Shown here: one piece after another, positions 1 to 9,533 of the stretch
Position numbering within the stretch: position 1 is the first letter of the stretch
Layout of the letters: every line of letters starts with the position of its first letter
Source: Stentor roeselii
Taxonomy: Eukaryota > Ciliophora > Heterotrichea > Heterotrichida > Stentoridae
NCBI GenBank assembly: GCA_006503475.1
Contig: RSEH01000124.1
Span: 62,001-126,000, forward strand
Length of the DNA: 64,000 nt
Direction of reading: 5' to 3'
The notes under the pieces: generated by a model
The model's database searches: none
What the model saw: the letters and a program-made list of their open reading frames with translations, nothing else
Told to the model about the DNA's origin: nothing
Position numbers and translations under genes: made by a program

Positions 1-1671
1 CCTAATTGTCTCAGCTGCTCTCCCACAAATGTTTGCACAGTATGTGCTGCAACATTTTATGTTAACAATACAGCAGGGTGCTCGAAATGTGCTCCTCCTT
101 GTTATACCTGCAAAAGTGATGTATTATGTATGACATGCATAAATACTTTTTATCTTCCTGACCCTAAAGTTCCTTCAGTTTGTAGCAACTGCATTACAAA
201 CTGTGTTAGATGCACAGCAGGTAATAATTGCATTCAATGTGCATCCAAAATGTACTTCGACTCAACTTTAATAGCCTGTCAACCCTGTCCAGCAAATTGC
301 ACAGCCTGCAAAGAAACAGTATCAAAAGATGCAAACGATAACATCATTAAAACAGTCGAATGCACGGCTTGTGCATCACGATGTGCATTAGATGGATTAT
401 TATGCAAACCATGTACCAGTCCTTTTTGTACCTCTTGTAAGCCGATAGGAGTGTGTGCAGTGTGTCAAGGTGGTTACTACCTGGATGATTCAACTAAAGA
501 TTGTTTTAAATGCATAGCTCCATGTGGAAATTGCCTTTCGAGCACTTATTGTCTGAGTTGTGCTGGAGCTTTCTTCTTGGATGCTAATACCCCGGGAAGC
601 TGCAAGGCTTGTTTAACAAACTGCTATCGATGCACATCAACTATGGACTGCAGTTCTATTAGAGGAGGTTATTATCTATCAGCAGGAGGATCTTCGTTGG
701 CAGCAATTATAATTTGCCCTGCAGCCTGCACAGCTTGTAAAGAAATCATCATTGACAACTTAGTTTACGTCAATTGTACAACTTGCCGATCACCTTACAT
801 TCAAACTGCTACTTCAGTCCCTGGTATCTTCAAATGTTGCATGAACGGATGTTCGACATGTGAAAATAAAATTACTTGTGATTCATGTTTAACAGGCTGG
901 TCTCCTAACAGTGCTAAAGTCTGCTTCAAGTGTTCAAACTTTTGTGATACTTGTTTGTCATCTATTCGATGCTCGAAATGCTCAACTGGTTACTTACCTG
1001 TCACTGCCAGTGGACAGGTTTATTGTGCACCTGAAAAATGTAAGGATTCTAATTCTACTCAATATTGCTGGACTTGCAAACCTGGATTTTTCTGGAAAGA
1101 TGGAGGTATTTGTGATGATTGTCCGGAAGGTTGTACTTCTTGTAATTTGGATGTTTGTCAAGGTTGTAAATATGGATATTATATTGCAGGAAGGCAGTGC
1201 TGGAAATGCAAAGACGTATGCAAATCATGTGATAATGCAGAAAGATGCGCAGACTGCATCGATGGTCTAATCTTCATTCCTGAAACAGGAGCCTGTGTTG
1301 CACCAGGTACACCTCCTCCATCATCAGGCTGTCCTGACGGAAACTACAAAGATGCTCAAGGTTGCCAAGCATGTCCAACCGGATGTTCAAAATGTTCAAG
1401 TTACTGGAAATGTTTAGAAAGTCTTTCAGGTTTCTGGCTCTACGAAAACGGATGGGATACTTACGCCTGTCCTCAAAACTGTTTAATTTGCAACCCATCA
1501 ACTACAGTTCCCCACAACCTATGCTGGAACTGTAAGAAAGACTATTTCAGAGAAGGCACCAGTTGCATCGACTGCCCAGTTGAATGCTCAGAGTGCAATA
1601 ACGACGTTTGTGCAGCATGTAAGCCAGGATTTGACTTTGAAGGAACAAAATGCAAAGCGATTCCATCTTAG
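1..1671 (+). CDS. Cys-rich furin/GF-receptor-like repeat protein (5' partial)
   Basis: The reading frame is open from base 1, so the real start lies upstream of the window; the first ATG inside is at 130. The product is about 557 residues here, built from repeated CxxC-rich modules (patterns such as CxxCxxxCxxC about every 40-50 residues) like furin-like or growth-factor-receptor Cys-rich repeats. Such proteins are numerous in ciliates and usually lie at the cell surface or are secreted. No transmembrane segment is visible before the C-terminus (ending KAIPS, then TAG, followed two codons later by TAA). The function is unknown; a surface or extracellular role is inferred from the disulfide-type cysteine spacing. 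Confidence 0.85.
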   Translation, partial: PNCLSCSPTNVCTVCAATFYVNNTAGCSKCAPPCYTCKSDVLCMTCINTFYLPDPKVPSVCSNCITNCVRCTAGNNCIQCASKMYFDSTLIACQPCPANCTACKETVSKDANDNIIKTVECTACASRCALDGLLCKPCTSPFCTSCKPIGVCAVCQGGYYLDDSTKDCFKCIAPCGNCLSSTYCLSCAGAFFLDANTPGSCKACLTNCYRCTSTMDCSSIRGGYYLSAGGSSLAAIIICPAACTACKEIIIDNLVYVNCTTCRSPYIQTATSVPGIFKCCMNGCSTCENKITCDSCLTGWSPNSAKVCFKCSNFCDTCLSSIRCSKCSTGYLPVTASGQVYCAPEKCKDSNSTQYCWTCKPGFFWKDGGICDDCPEGCTSCNLDVCQGCKYGYYIAGRQCWKCKDVCKSCDNAERCADCIDGLIFIPETGACVAPGTPPPSSGCPDGNYKDAQGCQACPTGCSKCSSYWKCLESLSGFWLYENGWDTYACPQNCLICNPSTTVPHNLCWNCKKDYFREGTSCIDCPVECSECNNDVCAACKPGFDFEGTKCKAIPS

Positions 1672-1721
1672 GAGTAATAGTTAGATATTCTTAAAATTAT
1701 TCAATAAATCCGTATTAAGGT

Positions 1722-2192
1722 TTAATGTTGATATTTACTAACCAAAGAATCAATTGACTTTTCCAAGAAAAATAAACTGTGAGACCCTCTTGCTATAGGC
1801 GAACTATTCACGTAAAGCATGGCTGTAGCTTTAGCAAGGTTCTGGTCAATCGCGAGGACATCAGTGAAAATATCAACATATTGACCCTTTGACGCTGCTG
1901 CGTAAAATGAAACTGAAAGTTCAGTGGATATTGCAATTCGCTGTTGAGGGTCTAAAGTCCAGGTATGTATCGTTGTCAGACAATCAATCAAAGTACTGTA
2001 AGCTCCTCCATGCATAGTCAAGTGAACATTACAATTACTTTGTTTGATCTCAAGTCCAAAGTGCATCAATTCTTTATCTTTCTCTTTAAAAATTCCATGA
2101 AAATTCACCTGTCCACAGATCTCTGTATCAAAAAGTTTAACCTTTGAAGTTTTCAACATTTGAAGCAAGTGATTCACTCGATCTGCCAACAT
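1722..2192 (-). CDS. Hotdog-fold acyl-CoA thioesterase (ACOT13/PaaI type)
   Basis: This 156-residue protein has the size of single-domain hotdog thioesterases. The central segment MHGGAYSTLID carries the HGG motif on the long hotdog helix seen in the ACOT13/THEM2 and PaaI families, followed by strands ending near SSPIARGSHSLFFL. The family hydrolyses medium- and long-chain acyl-CoA to free fatty acid and CoA as tetramers, in cytosol or mitochondria. The ATG at 2192 is preceded by an AT-rich TATA-like stretch. The gene ends 50 bp from the end of the Cys-rich gene (convergent) and lies 29 bp downstream of the prolyl-tRNA synthetase on the same strand. Substrate preference cannot be read from sequence. 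Confidence 0.8.
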   Translation of the reverse strand: MLADRVNHLLQMLKTSKVKLFDTEICGQVNFHGIFKEKDKELMHFGLEIKQSNCNVHLTMHGGAYSTLIDCLTTIHTWTLDPQQRIAISTELSVSFYAAASKGQYVDIFTDVLAIDQNLAKATAMLYVNSSPIARGSHSLFFLEKSIDSLVSKYQH

Positions 2193-2221
2193 TATAATAA
2201 ACTATTCCTGAACCATTCTAA

Positions 2222-4351
2222 TTAATAAGACCTTCCCCAAAGTACCCTCTTCGTAGCGTTAACTCCACAATTAAAGCACTTGGTTCCTTCTGCAATCAAA
2301 TCCTGTTCAAAAGGAATACAAAGAGTTTTAGCGGCTCCAGTATAATGTTCACCATCATCATGTTTACTCTCTTCCGCAGACCTCTTCTTAACAGCTTCTT
2401 CACAAGCATTTTGTTCACACCAAGGAGTCAAAACCAAATTTTTTCCATTCAAAGCAACTAAAAAGTCCTGCCAAAGATCAACTTTAATAACTCGCGATTG
2501 CATTAAATTTTTTGCATTATAAAACATTTCTGCCTGTATTTCTTCAAGCATCGCTGGAATTTTGTCTAATTCAGATAAATTCAAAATAGTCACCTTTTTG
2601 TTAAACCTCGCGACTATCTTACAAGAGTTGCTTTGAAGGTCCTTTGGTCCGAATTCGAGTCTTAGAGGGACTCCCATCAACTCCCAGTGATTGAACTTCC
2701 AACCTGGGTGGTAATTATCTCGTTCATCAATATCTGCTCGAATTGAGAGAGCTTTTAGAGAAGAGACGATTTCTTGAGACTTTTTCAGGACTTGGTCTGT
2801 TTCTTTCTTGCTGGGAATGGGAATCACGATGACTTGCGTTGCGGCTACTCGGGGTGGAAGGATCAGGCCTTTGTTGTCGCTGTGCCACATGACCATCACT
2901 CCGATGCTTCTTGTTGTCAGTCCCCAGGAGTTTTGCCAGGCGTATTGTCTTTTGCCTTTTTCGTCTTCGAACCAGATTTCAAACATTTTGCTGAAGTTTT
3001 GACCTAAACAATGAGATGTTGCACATTGGATTCCTCTTCCGTTTGTTGGGATAAAACTCTCGATTGTCGTGGTGTAGTGACCTCCTGCGAACTTTTCTAA
3101 CTCACTTTTTTGACCTTTGATTACGGGAACTGCTAGAAGGTCTTCGTAGACTTGGGCGTATAGGTCCAGGATCTGTCTTACTTCAACTGCTGCTTGTTCA
3201 AGAGTCGAGTAAGCCGTGTGCCCTTCTTGCCAAAGGAATTCCCTAGTCCTCAAGAAAGGAGTAGGATGTTTGAACTCCCATCTCACAACATTACACCACT
3301 GATTAAGTTTAAGCGGTAAGTCCCTATGACTTCTAATCCACTTGGCAAAAGCAGGATACATGATAGTTTCAGAGGTTGGTCTGATAGCAATAGGTATTTC
3401 AAGGTCAGAAGTGCCAGATTTAGTGACCCATGCGACTTCAGGAGCGAATCCTTCAATATGACTTTTTTCAGTACTAAGAGCTTTTTCACTAACAAACATA
3501 GGAAAATACGAGTTTTTTACTCCCAGTAGTTTTATATCATGATCGAATTTCTTTTGGACTTCTTCCCAAATTGCATAAGCCCAGGGTCTAAGGATATAAC
3601 ACCCAGAGACATCATAATACTCAATAAGTCCACCCTTTGTAATAACTTCAGAATACCACCCACTGAAGTCTTTTTCCTTTTCAATAGTAACACCCAGCAT
3701 ATTATGTTCATGTTCTTCTTTTTTCACCTCTTCCTCTTTTTTTCCTTTACCTTTCTCTCCTTTATTCCCCTTTTCACTTTTTTCACCTTTACTAGGATTT
3801 TCTTCTTCTTTCCCTTCTTCAGTGAAATCAATGACTTGAGCCTCTTTTCCTATATTTTGCAGGAACTTTAAAAGGTCTTGTGAAGATATTGCAGTTGAAG
3901 CAGTGTTCACCATTGGGTGCACAATGACTTTTTCAACACCTAGAACTGCCTTGTCTAGCAAAAACTTAACAACTGAGCCGTGGTCGTTTGCAAGTGCGAA
4001 TGGGTTGACGGCCCCTGCCATTACTTGAAGATGTTCTTGAAGCTTTGGTGCTGGGGCTGCCCTGACTCCTGAAGCACCAACTCCAAGTATTTTTCCTAAA
4101 GTCTTGTATGGAGTTTCAGTATTGTGAAGAGCGGATAACAAGTAGTAGTTGTCCTTTTTGTCTTTTATGTAAAGGTTCTTCAAAAATGCGCCGTCTAGAG
4201 AACCACAGACATCTAGGCCTTCTTTTACTGTCTTGATTTCCACGTGTTCTGTTGTGGTGAAAGGAATTGATAGGGATGTTAAGAAGTGTTCTACTTCTTC
4301 TCGGGACCTCAGAAATACCTTTTCCATACTAAGCTTTCTTATTATAAGCAT
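2222..4351 (-). CDS. Prolyl-tRNA synthetase with N-terminal YbaK/ProX-like editing domain
   Basis: The 709-residue product ligates proline to tRNA-Pro in the cytosol. Residues about 1-165 resemble the YbaK/ProX trans-editing domain that hydrolyses mischarged Ala-tRNA-Pro. A charged low-complexity linker rich in Lys, Glu and Gly follows (about 185-215). The class II core runs from about 225, with FSGWYSEVITKGGLIEYYD, RPTSETIMYPAFAKW and motif 2 around RTREFLWQEGHTAY. The tail has the zinc-binding Cys pairs and a terminal Tyr (LWGRSY) typical of the eukaryote/archaeal-type enzyme. The same editing-plus-synthetase layout is known from apicomplexans. The second Met (at 4327) could also be the start. 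Confidence 0.95.
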   Translation of the reverse strand: MLIIRKLSMEKVFLRSREEVEHFLTSLSIPFTTTEHVEIKTVKEGLDVCGSLDGAFLKNLYIKDKKDNYYLLSALHNTETPYKTLGKILGVGASGVRAAPAPKLQEHLQVMAGAVNPFALANDHGSVVKFLLDKAVLGVEKVIVHPMVNTASTAISSQDLLKFLQNIGKEAQVIDFTEEGKEEENPSKGEKSEKGNKGEKGKGKKEEEVKKEEHEHNMLGVTIEKEKDFSGWYSEVITKGGLIEYYDVSGCYILRPWAYAIWEEVQKKFDHDIKLLGVKNSYFPMFVSEKALSTEKSHIEGFAPEVAWVTKSGTSDLEIPIAIRPTSETIMYPAFAKWIRSHRDLPLKLNQWCNVVRWEFKHPTPFLRTREFLWQEGHTAYSTLEQAAVEVRQILDLYAQVYEDLLAVPVIKGQKSELEKFAGGHYTTTIESFIPTNGRGIQCATSHCLGQNFSKMFEIWFEDEKGKRQYAWQNSWGLTTRSIGVMVMWHSDNKGLILPPRVAATQVIVIPIPSKKETDQVLKKSQEIVSSLKALSIRADIDERDNYHPGWKFNHWELMGVPLRLEFGPKDLQSNSCKIVARFNKKVTILNLSELDKIPAMLEEIQAEMFYNAKNLMQSRVIKVDLWQDFLVALNGKNLVLTPWCEQNACEEAVKKRSAEESKHDDGEHYTGAAKTLCIPFEQDLIAEGTKCFNCGVNATKRVLWGRSY

Positions 4352-4749
4352 GGATTGGCTAATATTTGTTAATGGATTGACTTGACTGGTTAAGTGGATT
4401 AGATTTGGGAGTGAAGGATTTGAAAGGATTTGTTTTGTGAGTTATGGTGAGGATTGCTGTAAGTTTTACTTAACCAGCTAAATCTAAAAATTTTATCCTT
4501 CAAGTACTTTCATTAAAACTTCAAGTAATCACTATCTCCAAAAGCTAATCCTAAAGTTCCTTACATGAAAATTCAATAAACTTCCAATAATCAAAGATAA
4601 TCCCTACAACCCTCCACCTACCCCCAATCCCAACTTCCAAAAATGACCAGATATCAACAGTACCCCAAAAATCCTCCATAATCTTTTAACTATAATCCCA
4701 TCCAACTTCTCTCAAAAAGTATAATTATAGAACATCTAGAACTATAAAT
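4352..4749. promoter_or_regulatory. Divergent intergenic region between ProRS and cullin genes
   Basis: About 400 bp separate the start codons of two divergent genes. The strand is pyrimidine/A-rich with no ORF. A TATA-like tract (aactataaatATG) abuts the cullin start. It must hold both promoters, but no specific factor site is recognisable. Confidence 0.4.
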
Positions 4750-6990
4750 ATGAGCAAGGCAATAATCGAGCTCGAAGACGGCTGGGGGCAAGTAACAGAA
4801 AAAGGTATCAACCATCTGATAAAATTCCTAGAAGGCGACGAGCACGCAACATTCACCCGGAAGCTTTACTCCGAGTTATACACAATCGTGTACAACATGT
4901 GCACCCAACAACGTCAAAAGAACTTCACAAAGCAGATCTACGAGCGATACGGAGAAACTCTTGAATCTTACATATCCAGTTACCTGATCCCTTCACTGAC
5001 AACTCAAGATTCCTCATTGACTTTCCTTACAAGTCTACGAGTTTCTTGGGACAAGTACCAGAAAATGACGAAATGGTTAAAGCACTTCTGTCAATACCTC
5101 GACCGTCATCATGTGACTCAAAATAGTCTTCCCGGTCTTCAAGAAGTAAGCAACTCGAAGTTTTTAGCTTTAGTAGTCGAAAAGCGCAAGGACCAAATCA
5201 CTTCGAACTTCAAAGAACTCTTTGAAAAGGACCGAAAAGGTGAAGACCTTGACCGTGAAATCCTTCGAGATGTCTTCCGCATGTTGCAGAGTCTTGACCA
5301 GTCGAAACTTGAGTCATCGCGAGTGTGTCCTGAAATCGAGCAGCATATCATTGAACAGACAAGCGACTTCTTCTTTAGAATCAGTTCCGCTTGGCTTACG
5401 GATGACGGCTTGCCTGATTATCTTAAAAAAGCTGAGGATTACTTGAAACTTGACCGTGCAAGGACTTTGTTTATCATGAATGAAGCTGCTACTGTTAAAG
5501 TTGAGAATAAGTTCTTGGAAGTCGTTATTAAGAATAATATTCAAAAGTTACTTGAAAAGGAAACTGGAATGAATTATTTACTTAATCATAACCTTCGACC
5601 TGACCTGCTTAGATTACATGTTTTAACTGCAAGTATTTCAATATGTAAGGAAAAAATCGCGGTTTTCTTAAAAGATTTCATTAAATCTGAAGGTGAAAAT
5701 GTGATTGAGGAAAAAAAAAGTAAAAGTGAGGCACTTGCTGAAGAAAAAAAAAAAAAAGGCGAACCTGTGAAAAAAGACTCTCCAGAAGACCCAGACCTGG
5801 TGAAAAACATGATCAAGTTATTAAAAAGATTTAAAAGTTTACTCGAAGAAAGCTTTAAAAACGACTCATTTTACCAGAGGTCGATAAATTCAGGCTACAG
5901 CGACGTGATCAACAAGCGTATCGGAAAGCACACCTTCGCTGAAATCCTCGCTTGTTACCTAGACAAACTTCTAAAAAAGTCAAACAACCGTATGTCCGAC
6001 CAAGAGATAGAAGAAGAGCTAGTAAACGTGATAAGTGTCTTCGAGCACTTAGAAGACAAGCAACTTTTCGCAGAGATCTTCAAAAACCAGCTAGCAAAAC
6101 GTCTTCTAAACGACCAAAGCGCGAATTCCGATGCAGAACGTTCAATTATTTCAAAGATGAAAATGATCTGTGGGTCTAACTTCACCAATAAAATGGAAGG
6201 AATGAACAATGACTTGAAATTAGCAGAAGAGATTTTAAACAAGTTTCAAAGTAGTCAAGTCCACAGGTCTGAACTCGCCATTGAATTCAAGGTGCAGGTC
6301 TTGACCAACAGTCACTGGCCTGCTTTCAAGAACAACGCCGTTAAACTACCTCAGCAGATGCAAGACTCAGTTGACCGCTTTCGGGACTTTTTTTCTTTGA
6401 ATAATCCACGAAAGAAGCTTTTGTGGATGATCAGTCTTGGAACTCTTGAAATAAGTAAAACTTTTGATTCAGGGACTTATGACTTTTTGTGCTCTTTAAA
6501 TGAAGGACTTACTTTAATGCTTTTTAATGAAACTCCGAGACTTAGTTTTCAGGAAATTCGTCTCCAGATGGGCTTTGATCATGATTTTTGTAAGAAAATT
6601 TTAAATGTTTTTTTGAATCGCAAACATAAAATACTGGAAAAAGTTAAGGATGACGGGAAAAAAGCCTGTGAAGATGATGTGTTTCAGGTCAATCATGCAT
6701 TTAGAAGTCAGACGAAAAAGGTTAAACTTCCGATTCCTTCACAGGATGAAAACTTTGAAAAGGAAAAAGTTGCTGAAGATAGAAATCATGCGATTGATGC
6801 GAGTATTGTTAGGATTATGAAATCAAGGAAAAGTTTGGCACATAATGCTTTGATCACGGAAGTTATAAGTGTCTTGCAGATATTTCGTCCTCAGATACGT
6901 GATATTAAACAGAGAATTGAAAATTTGATATCTCGGGAGTTCTTAGAACGTGATCGGAATGATCATAACTCATATAACTACTTAGCTTAA
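4750..6990 (+). CDS. Cullin scaffold of a RING E3 ubiquitin ligase (CUL1/CUL3 type)
   Basis: At 746 residues this is the normal cullin length. It has N-terminal cullin repeats, the cullin-homology domain (LEDKQLFAEIFKNQLAKRLLN) and a C-terminal winged helix with the neddylation segment DASIVRIMKSRKSLAHN, where the Lys in RIMKSRK is the expected NEDD8 acceptor. It ends in NSYNYLA, as classical cullins end in YxYLA. An extra Lys/Glu-rich insert (about residues 318-345) is encoded by two long A runs (5711-5760). The gene ends 2 bp from the convergent receptor-kinase gene. It should scaffold substrate adaptors and a RING protein; which CRL class is not decidable by eye. Confidence 0.93.
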   Translation: MSKAIIELEDGWGQVTEKGINHLIKFLEGDEHATFTRKLYSELYTIVYNMCTQQRQKNFTKQIYERYGETLESYISSYLIPSLTTQDSSLTFLTSLRVSWDKYQKMTKWLKHFCQYLDRHHVTQNSLPGLQEVSNSKFLALVVEKRKDQITSNFKELFEKDRKGEDLDREILRDVFRMLQSLDQSKLESSRVCPEIEQHIIEQTSDFFFRISSAWLTDDGLPDYLKKAEDYLKLDRARTLFIMNEAATVKVENKFLEVVIKNNIQKLLEKETGMNYLLNHNLRPDLLRLHVLTASISICKEKIAVFLKDFIKSEGENVIEEKKSKSEALAEEKKKKGEPVKKDSPEDPDLVKNMIKLLKRFKSLLEESFKNDSFYQRSINSGYSDVINKRIGKHTFAEILACYLDKLLKKSNNRMSDQEIEEELVNVISVFEHLEDKQLFAEIFKNQLAKRLLNDQSANSDAERSIISKMKMICGSNFTNKMEGMNNDLKLAEEILNKFQSSQVHRSELAIEFKVQVLTNSHWPAFKNNAVKLPQQMQDSVDRFRDFFSLNNPRKKLLWMISLGTLEISKTFDSGTYDFLCSLNEGLTLMLFNETPRLSFQEIRLQMGFDHDFCKKILNVFLNRKHKILEKVKDDGKKACEDDVFQVNHAFRSQTKKVKLPIPSQDENFEKEKVAEDRNHAIDASIVRIMKSRKSLAHNALITEVISVLQIFRPQIRDIKQRIENLISREFLERDRNDHNSYNYLA

Positions 6991-6992
6991 TA

Positions 6993-8834
6993 TTATAAGA
7001 AACGCATTAAAAAGGCTAAAATTCGCACGTAGTAGTCAGAAGGCGGTACACAACTAACTTCTTCTCGTGAAAAGATCTTCTTAATCCTAGCCTCAGCGCT
7101 TTTTTTCAAATTAAACTCCTGAAAAAAGTCGATAATTCCAACCAAAACAGGGTGTTGCGAGCCATTCACCAGATACCTAGAATGTCCATAAAGTTCCATA
7201 TCATCTAAATCAACAACCAAGACCGAATAATCCATGACTTCCAAGTCCCTCAAGACCATTAAATCCTCTCTAAGCACTCTAAGCAAGTCAGTCTTGCAAG
7301 GTTCTTCCAATCCGCGAAACCTTTCAACAAAATCCGCATCTTTCAATGTATTCAAATCGCCAGTGCGATTTGCAGTGACATATCCTTTAAGGTCATAAAC
7401 GAAGCACCTGCAATTCTTCGGCACAATTCTCTCCATCATGACAAAACTGACATCAGCAGGACGTGATTTAAACACGCCTAACACCCTGACGAGTTTCGAG
7501 TCACTTTGTTGAATGCGACTTGTGTAGTTTTTCAGCATTTTCGATAGAAAAGTTTTCCTTTCTGAGCGTTTTATGGTCTTGATAATGATTCTTCCGTCAG
7601 AAGATGTGAAGAAAAAACTACTGGACTTTCCACCTTGATTTGTTCCTTCTACTTTGATATTGGTGAAGTTATCACTGTCAATTAAAGAGCTGCAGATGTT
7701 GGCAGATGAAAAACCTGCTTTTTTCCTTATAGAATGAAAAACACTTGGAAAGTACTCAATGATTATGCTGTTGTCTTTGTATACTGATTAGTCATTACAC
7801 GTCTTTATATACGGCACTGATGCTGCAAGGGCTTGATAACGCTCAGCTGAGTAGCTAATAAGAAACTTTTTATCATAAAACTCAAGATTTTCCTCTTTAA
7901 ACCTGATAAAAAGTGTGATAAGCAGCTCGGCTACTGTCTTTCTTGTCAAATTATCAAATAAAAGGCTTAGGTTCCAAATATTCGACCTGTAAAAGTTCAC
8001 TTCTGAACTTTCATCTTTTATTTCTTCATATGTGAAGTCAATCAGAGGTGGCTTCTTTGAACGTCTAAGTTTTTTCTTTAGTTTTAAGTACAAACTTCGA
8101 CTTAATAAACGAGAACCACTTAAAACGATTCCAGAACAGGCGCCGATTGCGGCGCCGATGTGAATGTCAAGTTCTGTCACGTCTTTAAACAGCTCGATGA
8201 AGGTAAAAATGTTGGAAACTGCAAGAGTCGAAGCTACTAAAAGGTTGCTGATTGACAAGCCGATCATTAAAGGCTCGAAGGATTTTGTGGCACTTTTAAT
8301 ACTGAGAATTGAAAAAGCTAAAATCAGTGGAAAGTTCAAAACTATTGGAAAAAGTGCGAAGTAATGACCTTTTGTATCTTTTTTAATGAAACAGCTTTCA
8401 TAGGAAGTCGCGCCGAAGGACTGAAGACCTCCAATGAGACCTGTTAAAATACTTGCAGTGATCCAAGAAGACAGATGATAGATTTTTAGTCTTCTTGAAT
8501 AGGATGTGTTTGTTATTTTTCTTACTTTAAGACATACTTCGATTGAAAGGCAGGTGTTGAAGTTCCAAGTTAAGAAGTAGGCCTGGATGAAGAAAATTGA
8601 AAGACAGTCGCAGATCACTGAATTTATTTTCCTAAATGAATAATACACGCCCATCGTCGGAATCAGGATAAAGTGCAAGTTATAAACTAAAATTGAGAAA
8701 TATTGGCAAATGACCAGGCCTCCTGGGTGTTTTTTTAGCTGCTCGATATAACAGCTGACTATTATGATTGCGCAGGTCAATACTATTGATGATGTCGCGA
8801 GAATTCCAACAGCTAGTTCGTATTTATTACTCAT
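6993..8834 (-). CDS. GPCR-PIPK fusion: 7TM receptor joined to phosphatidylinositol phosphate kinase
   Basis: Two frames that look separate (7TM, 8834-7788; kinase, 7538-6993) are one gene once a 15-nt intron at 7784-7798 is removed; both are in the same frame. The product is about 608 residues. About 1-260 has seven hydrophobic segments followed by a basic stretch (KLKKKLRRSKKPP). From about 345 a PIP-kinase domain begins: IIIEYFPSVFHSIRKKAGF, Gly-rich loop GGKSSSFFF, catalytic Lys in IIKTIKRSE, YDLKG, MDYSVLV, GIIDFFQ and VPPSDYYVRI. This is the RpkA-type GPCR-PIPK architecture known from Dictyostelium and oomycetes, which would link a plasma-membrane signal directly to PIP2 synthesis. No ligand domain precedes the first helix. 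Confidence 0.88.
7784..7798 (-). other. 15-nt spliceosomal intron in the GPCR-PIPK gene
   Basis: On the minus strand it reads GTAATGACTAATCAG: GTAA start, CTAAT branch-like element with A at position 10, CAG end. It contains the only stop (TAA) between the receptor and kinase halves, and its removal keeps the frame (…IKT-LYKDN…). Confidence 0.88.
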
Positions 8835-8841
8835 AAATATT

Positions 8842-9501
8842 CTAACCCTTTTTGCCTTTCCTATCGAAATCCTCTTTAGACTTCTTTAGATATCTCCCGT
8901 TGCGGAAGACTACTTCGCCATTAAAAAGACCTTTCAATAGCTTCAATGGAGTCAAAACACATCTTGGGCCGATTTCTTTTAAGTCGTTTATGTCTGGTGA
9001 TACCTGGTAGTTTCTTAGGTAGACTTTTCCTTCTACCTGTGAAAAGCCTAAGACCCTGTCAACACTATCGCCAGCGGCACTCTTGAAATCTTGCACTGAA
9101 AATATCTGAACAATCAGCTCTTGCATCACTTGAAAAACTGGAATTGACTGGAAAGAACTATCAAAACTTAAACAACCTTTGCAAGCTTTTGAACAGTTTC
9201 CTTCAAATTTCAGCTCTTCACTTGTTCGCAGATTCTGAATCAGACATTTCAGACTTGGACCTGATGGATACAGAGCTAGCCAGAGATACGCTTGTTTTCC
9301 CTTTTTTTCTAGATAGATCAGTTGGGATGACTTGTGAGACTCCAGAAGTTCTGGGATTAGGCTTGGACTTTGATGACGGTCGATCTTGTTGGACGTTACT
9401 GAACGTGGTAGAAGATGATGAAGTTCCTTCAAGAAAAATCGCTCATTCGAAGAGATTTTCCGTGAGCTGAGAATCAGAGTTTTAGAAAAGGTCTCAGCCA
9501 T
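8842..9501 (-). CDS. BRX1: Brix-domain ribosome biogenesis protein BRX1
   Basis: The 219-residue product is almost only a Brix domain. It shows LILSSRKISSNERFFLKELHHLLP at the start, then YLWLALYPSGPSLKCLIQNL, LKFEGNCSKACKGCLSFD and VYLRNYQVSP, and ends the domain with EIGPRCVLTPLKLLKGLF. These match the BRX1 signature (SPHGPSVKF, ELKLTGNCLKGS, RNYQI, EIGPRFVLNPI). BRX1 acts in the nucleolus with EBP2 in 27S pre-rRNA processing and 60S assembly. It is shorter than yeast BRX1 because it lacks most N- and C-terminal extensions. Its ATG lies only 32 bp from the divergent start at 9534, and its end is 7 bp from the GPCR-PIPK start. Confidence 0.9.
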   Translation of the reverse strand: MAETFSKTLILSSRKISSNERFFLKELHHLLPRSVTSNKIDRHQSPSLIPELLESHKSSQLIYLEKKGKQAYLWLALYPSGPSLKCLIQNLRTSEELKFEGNCSKACKGCLSFDSSFQSIPVFQVMQELIVQIFSVQDFKSAAGDSVDRVLGFSQVEGKVYLRNYQVSPDINDLKEIGPRCVLTPLKLLKGLFNGEVVFRNGRYLKKSKEDFDRKGKKG

Positions 9502-9533
9502 ATTGCGATTTTAGAAGTTTTAGTTAGCTTATA
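9502..9533. promoter_or_regulatory. 32-bp bidirectional start region
   Basis: Only 32 bp separate the ATG of BRX1 (minus) and of the armadillo-like gene (plus). Any core promoter must lie here or inside coding sequence. A TTATA stretch sits just before the plus-strand ATG. Confidence 0.5.

Noticed and set aside
911-1270. Second plus-strand ORF inside the Cys-rich gene
   Set aside because: It is an out-of-frame shadow; the Cys-spaced frame is clearly the coding one.
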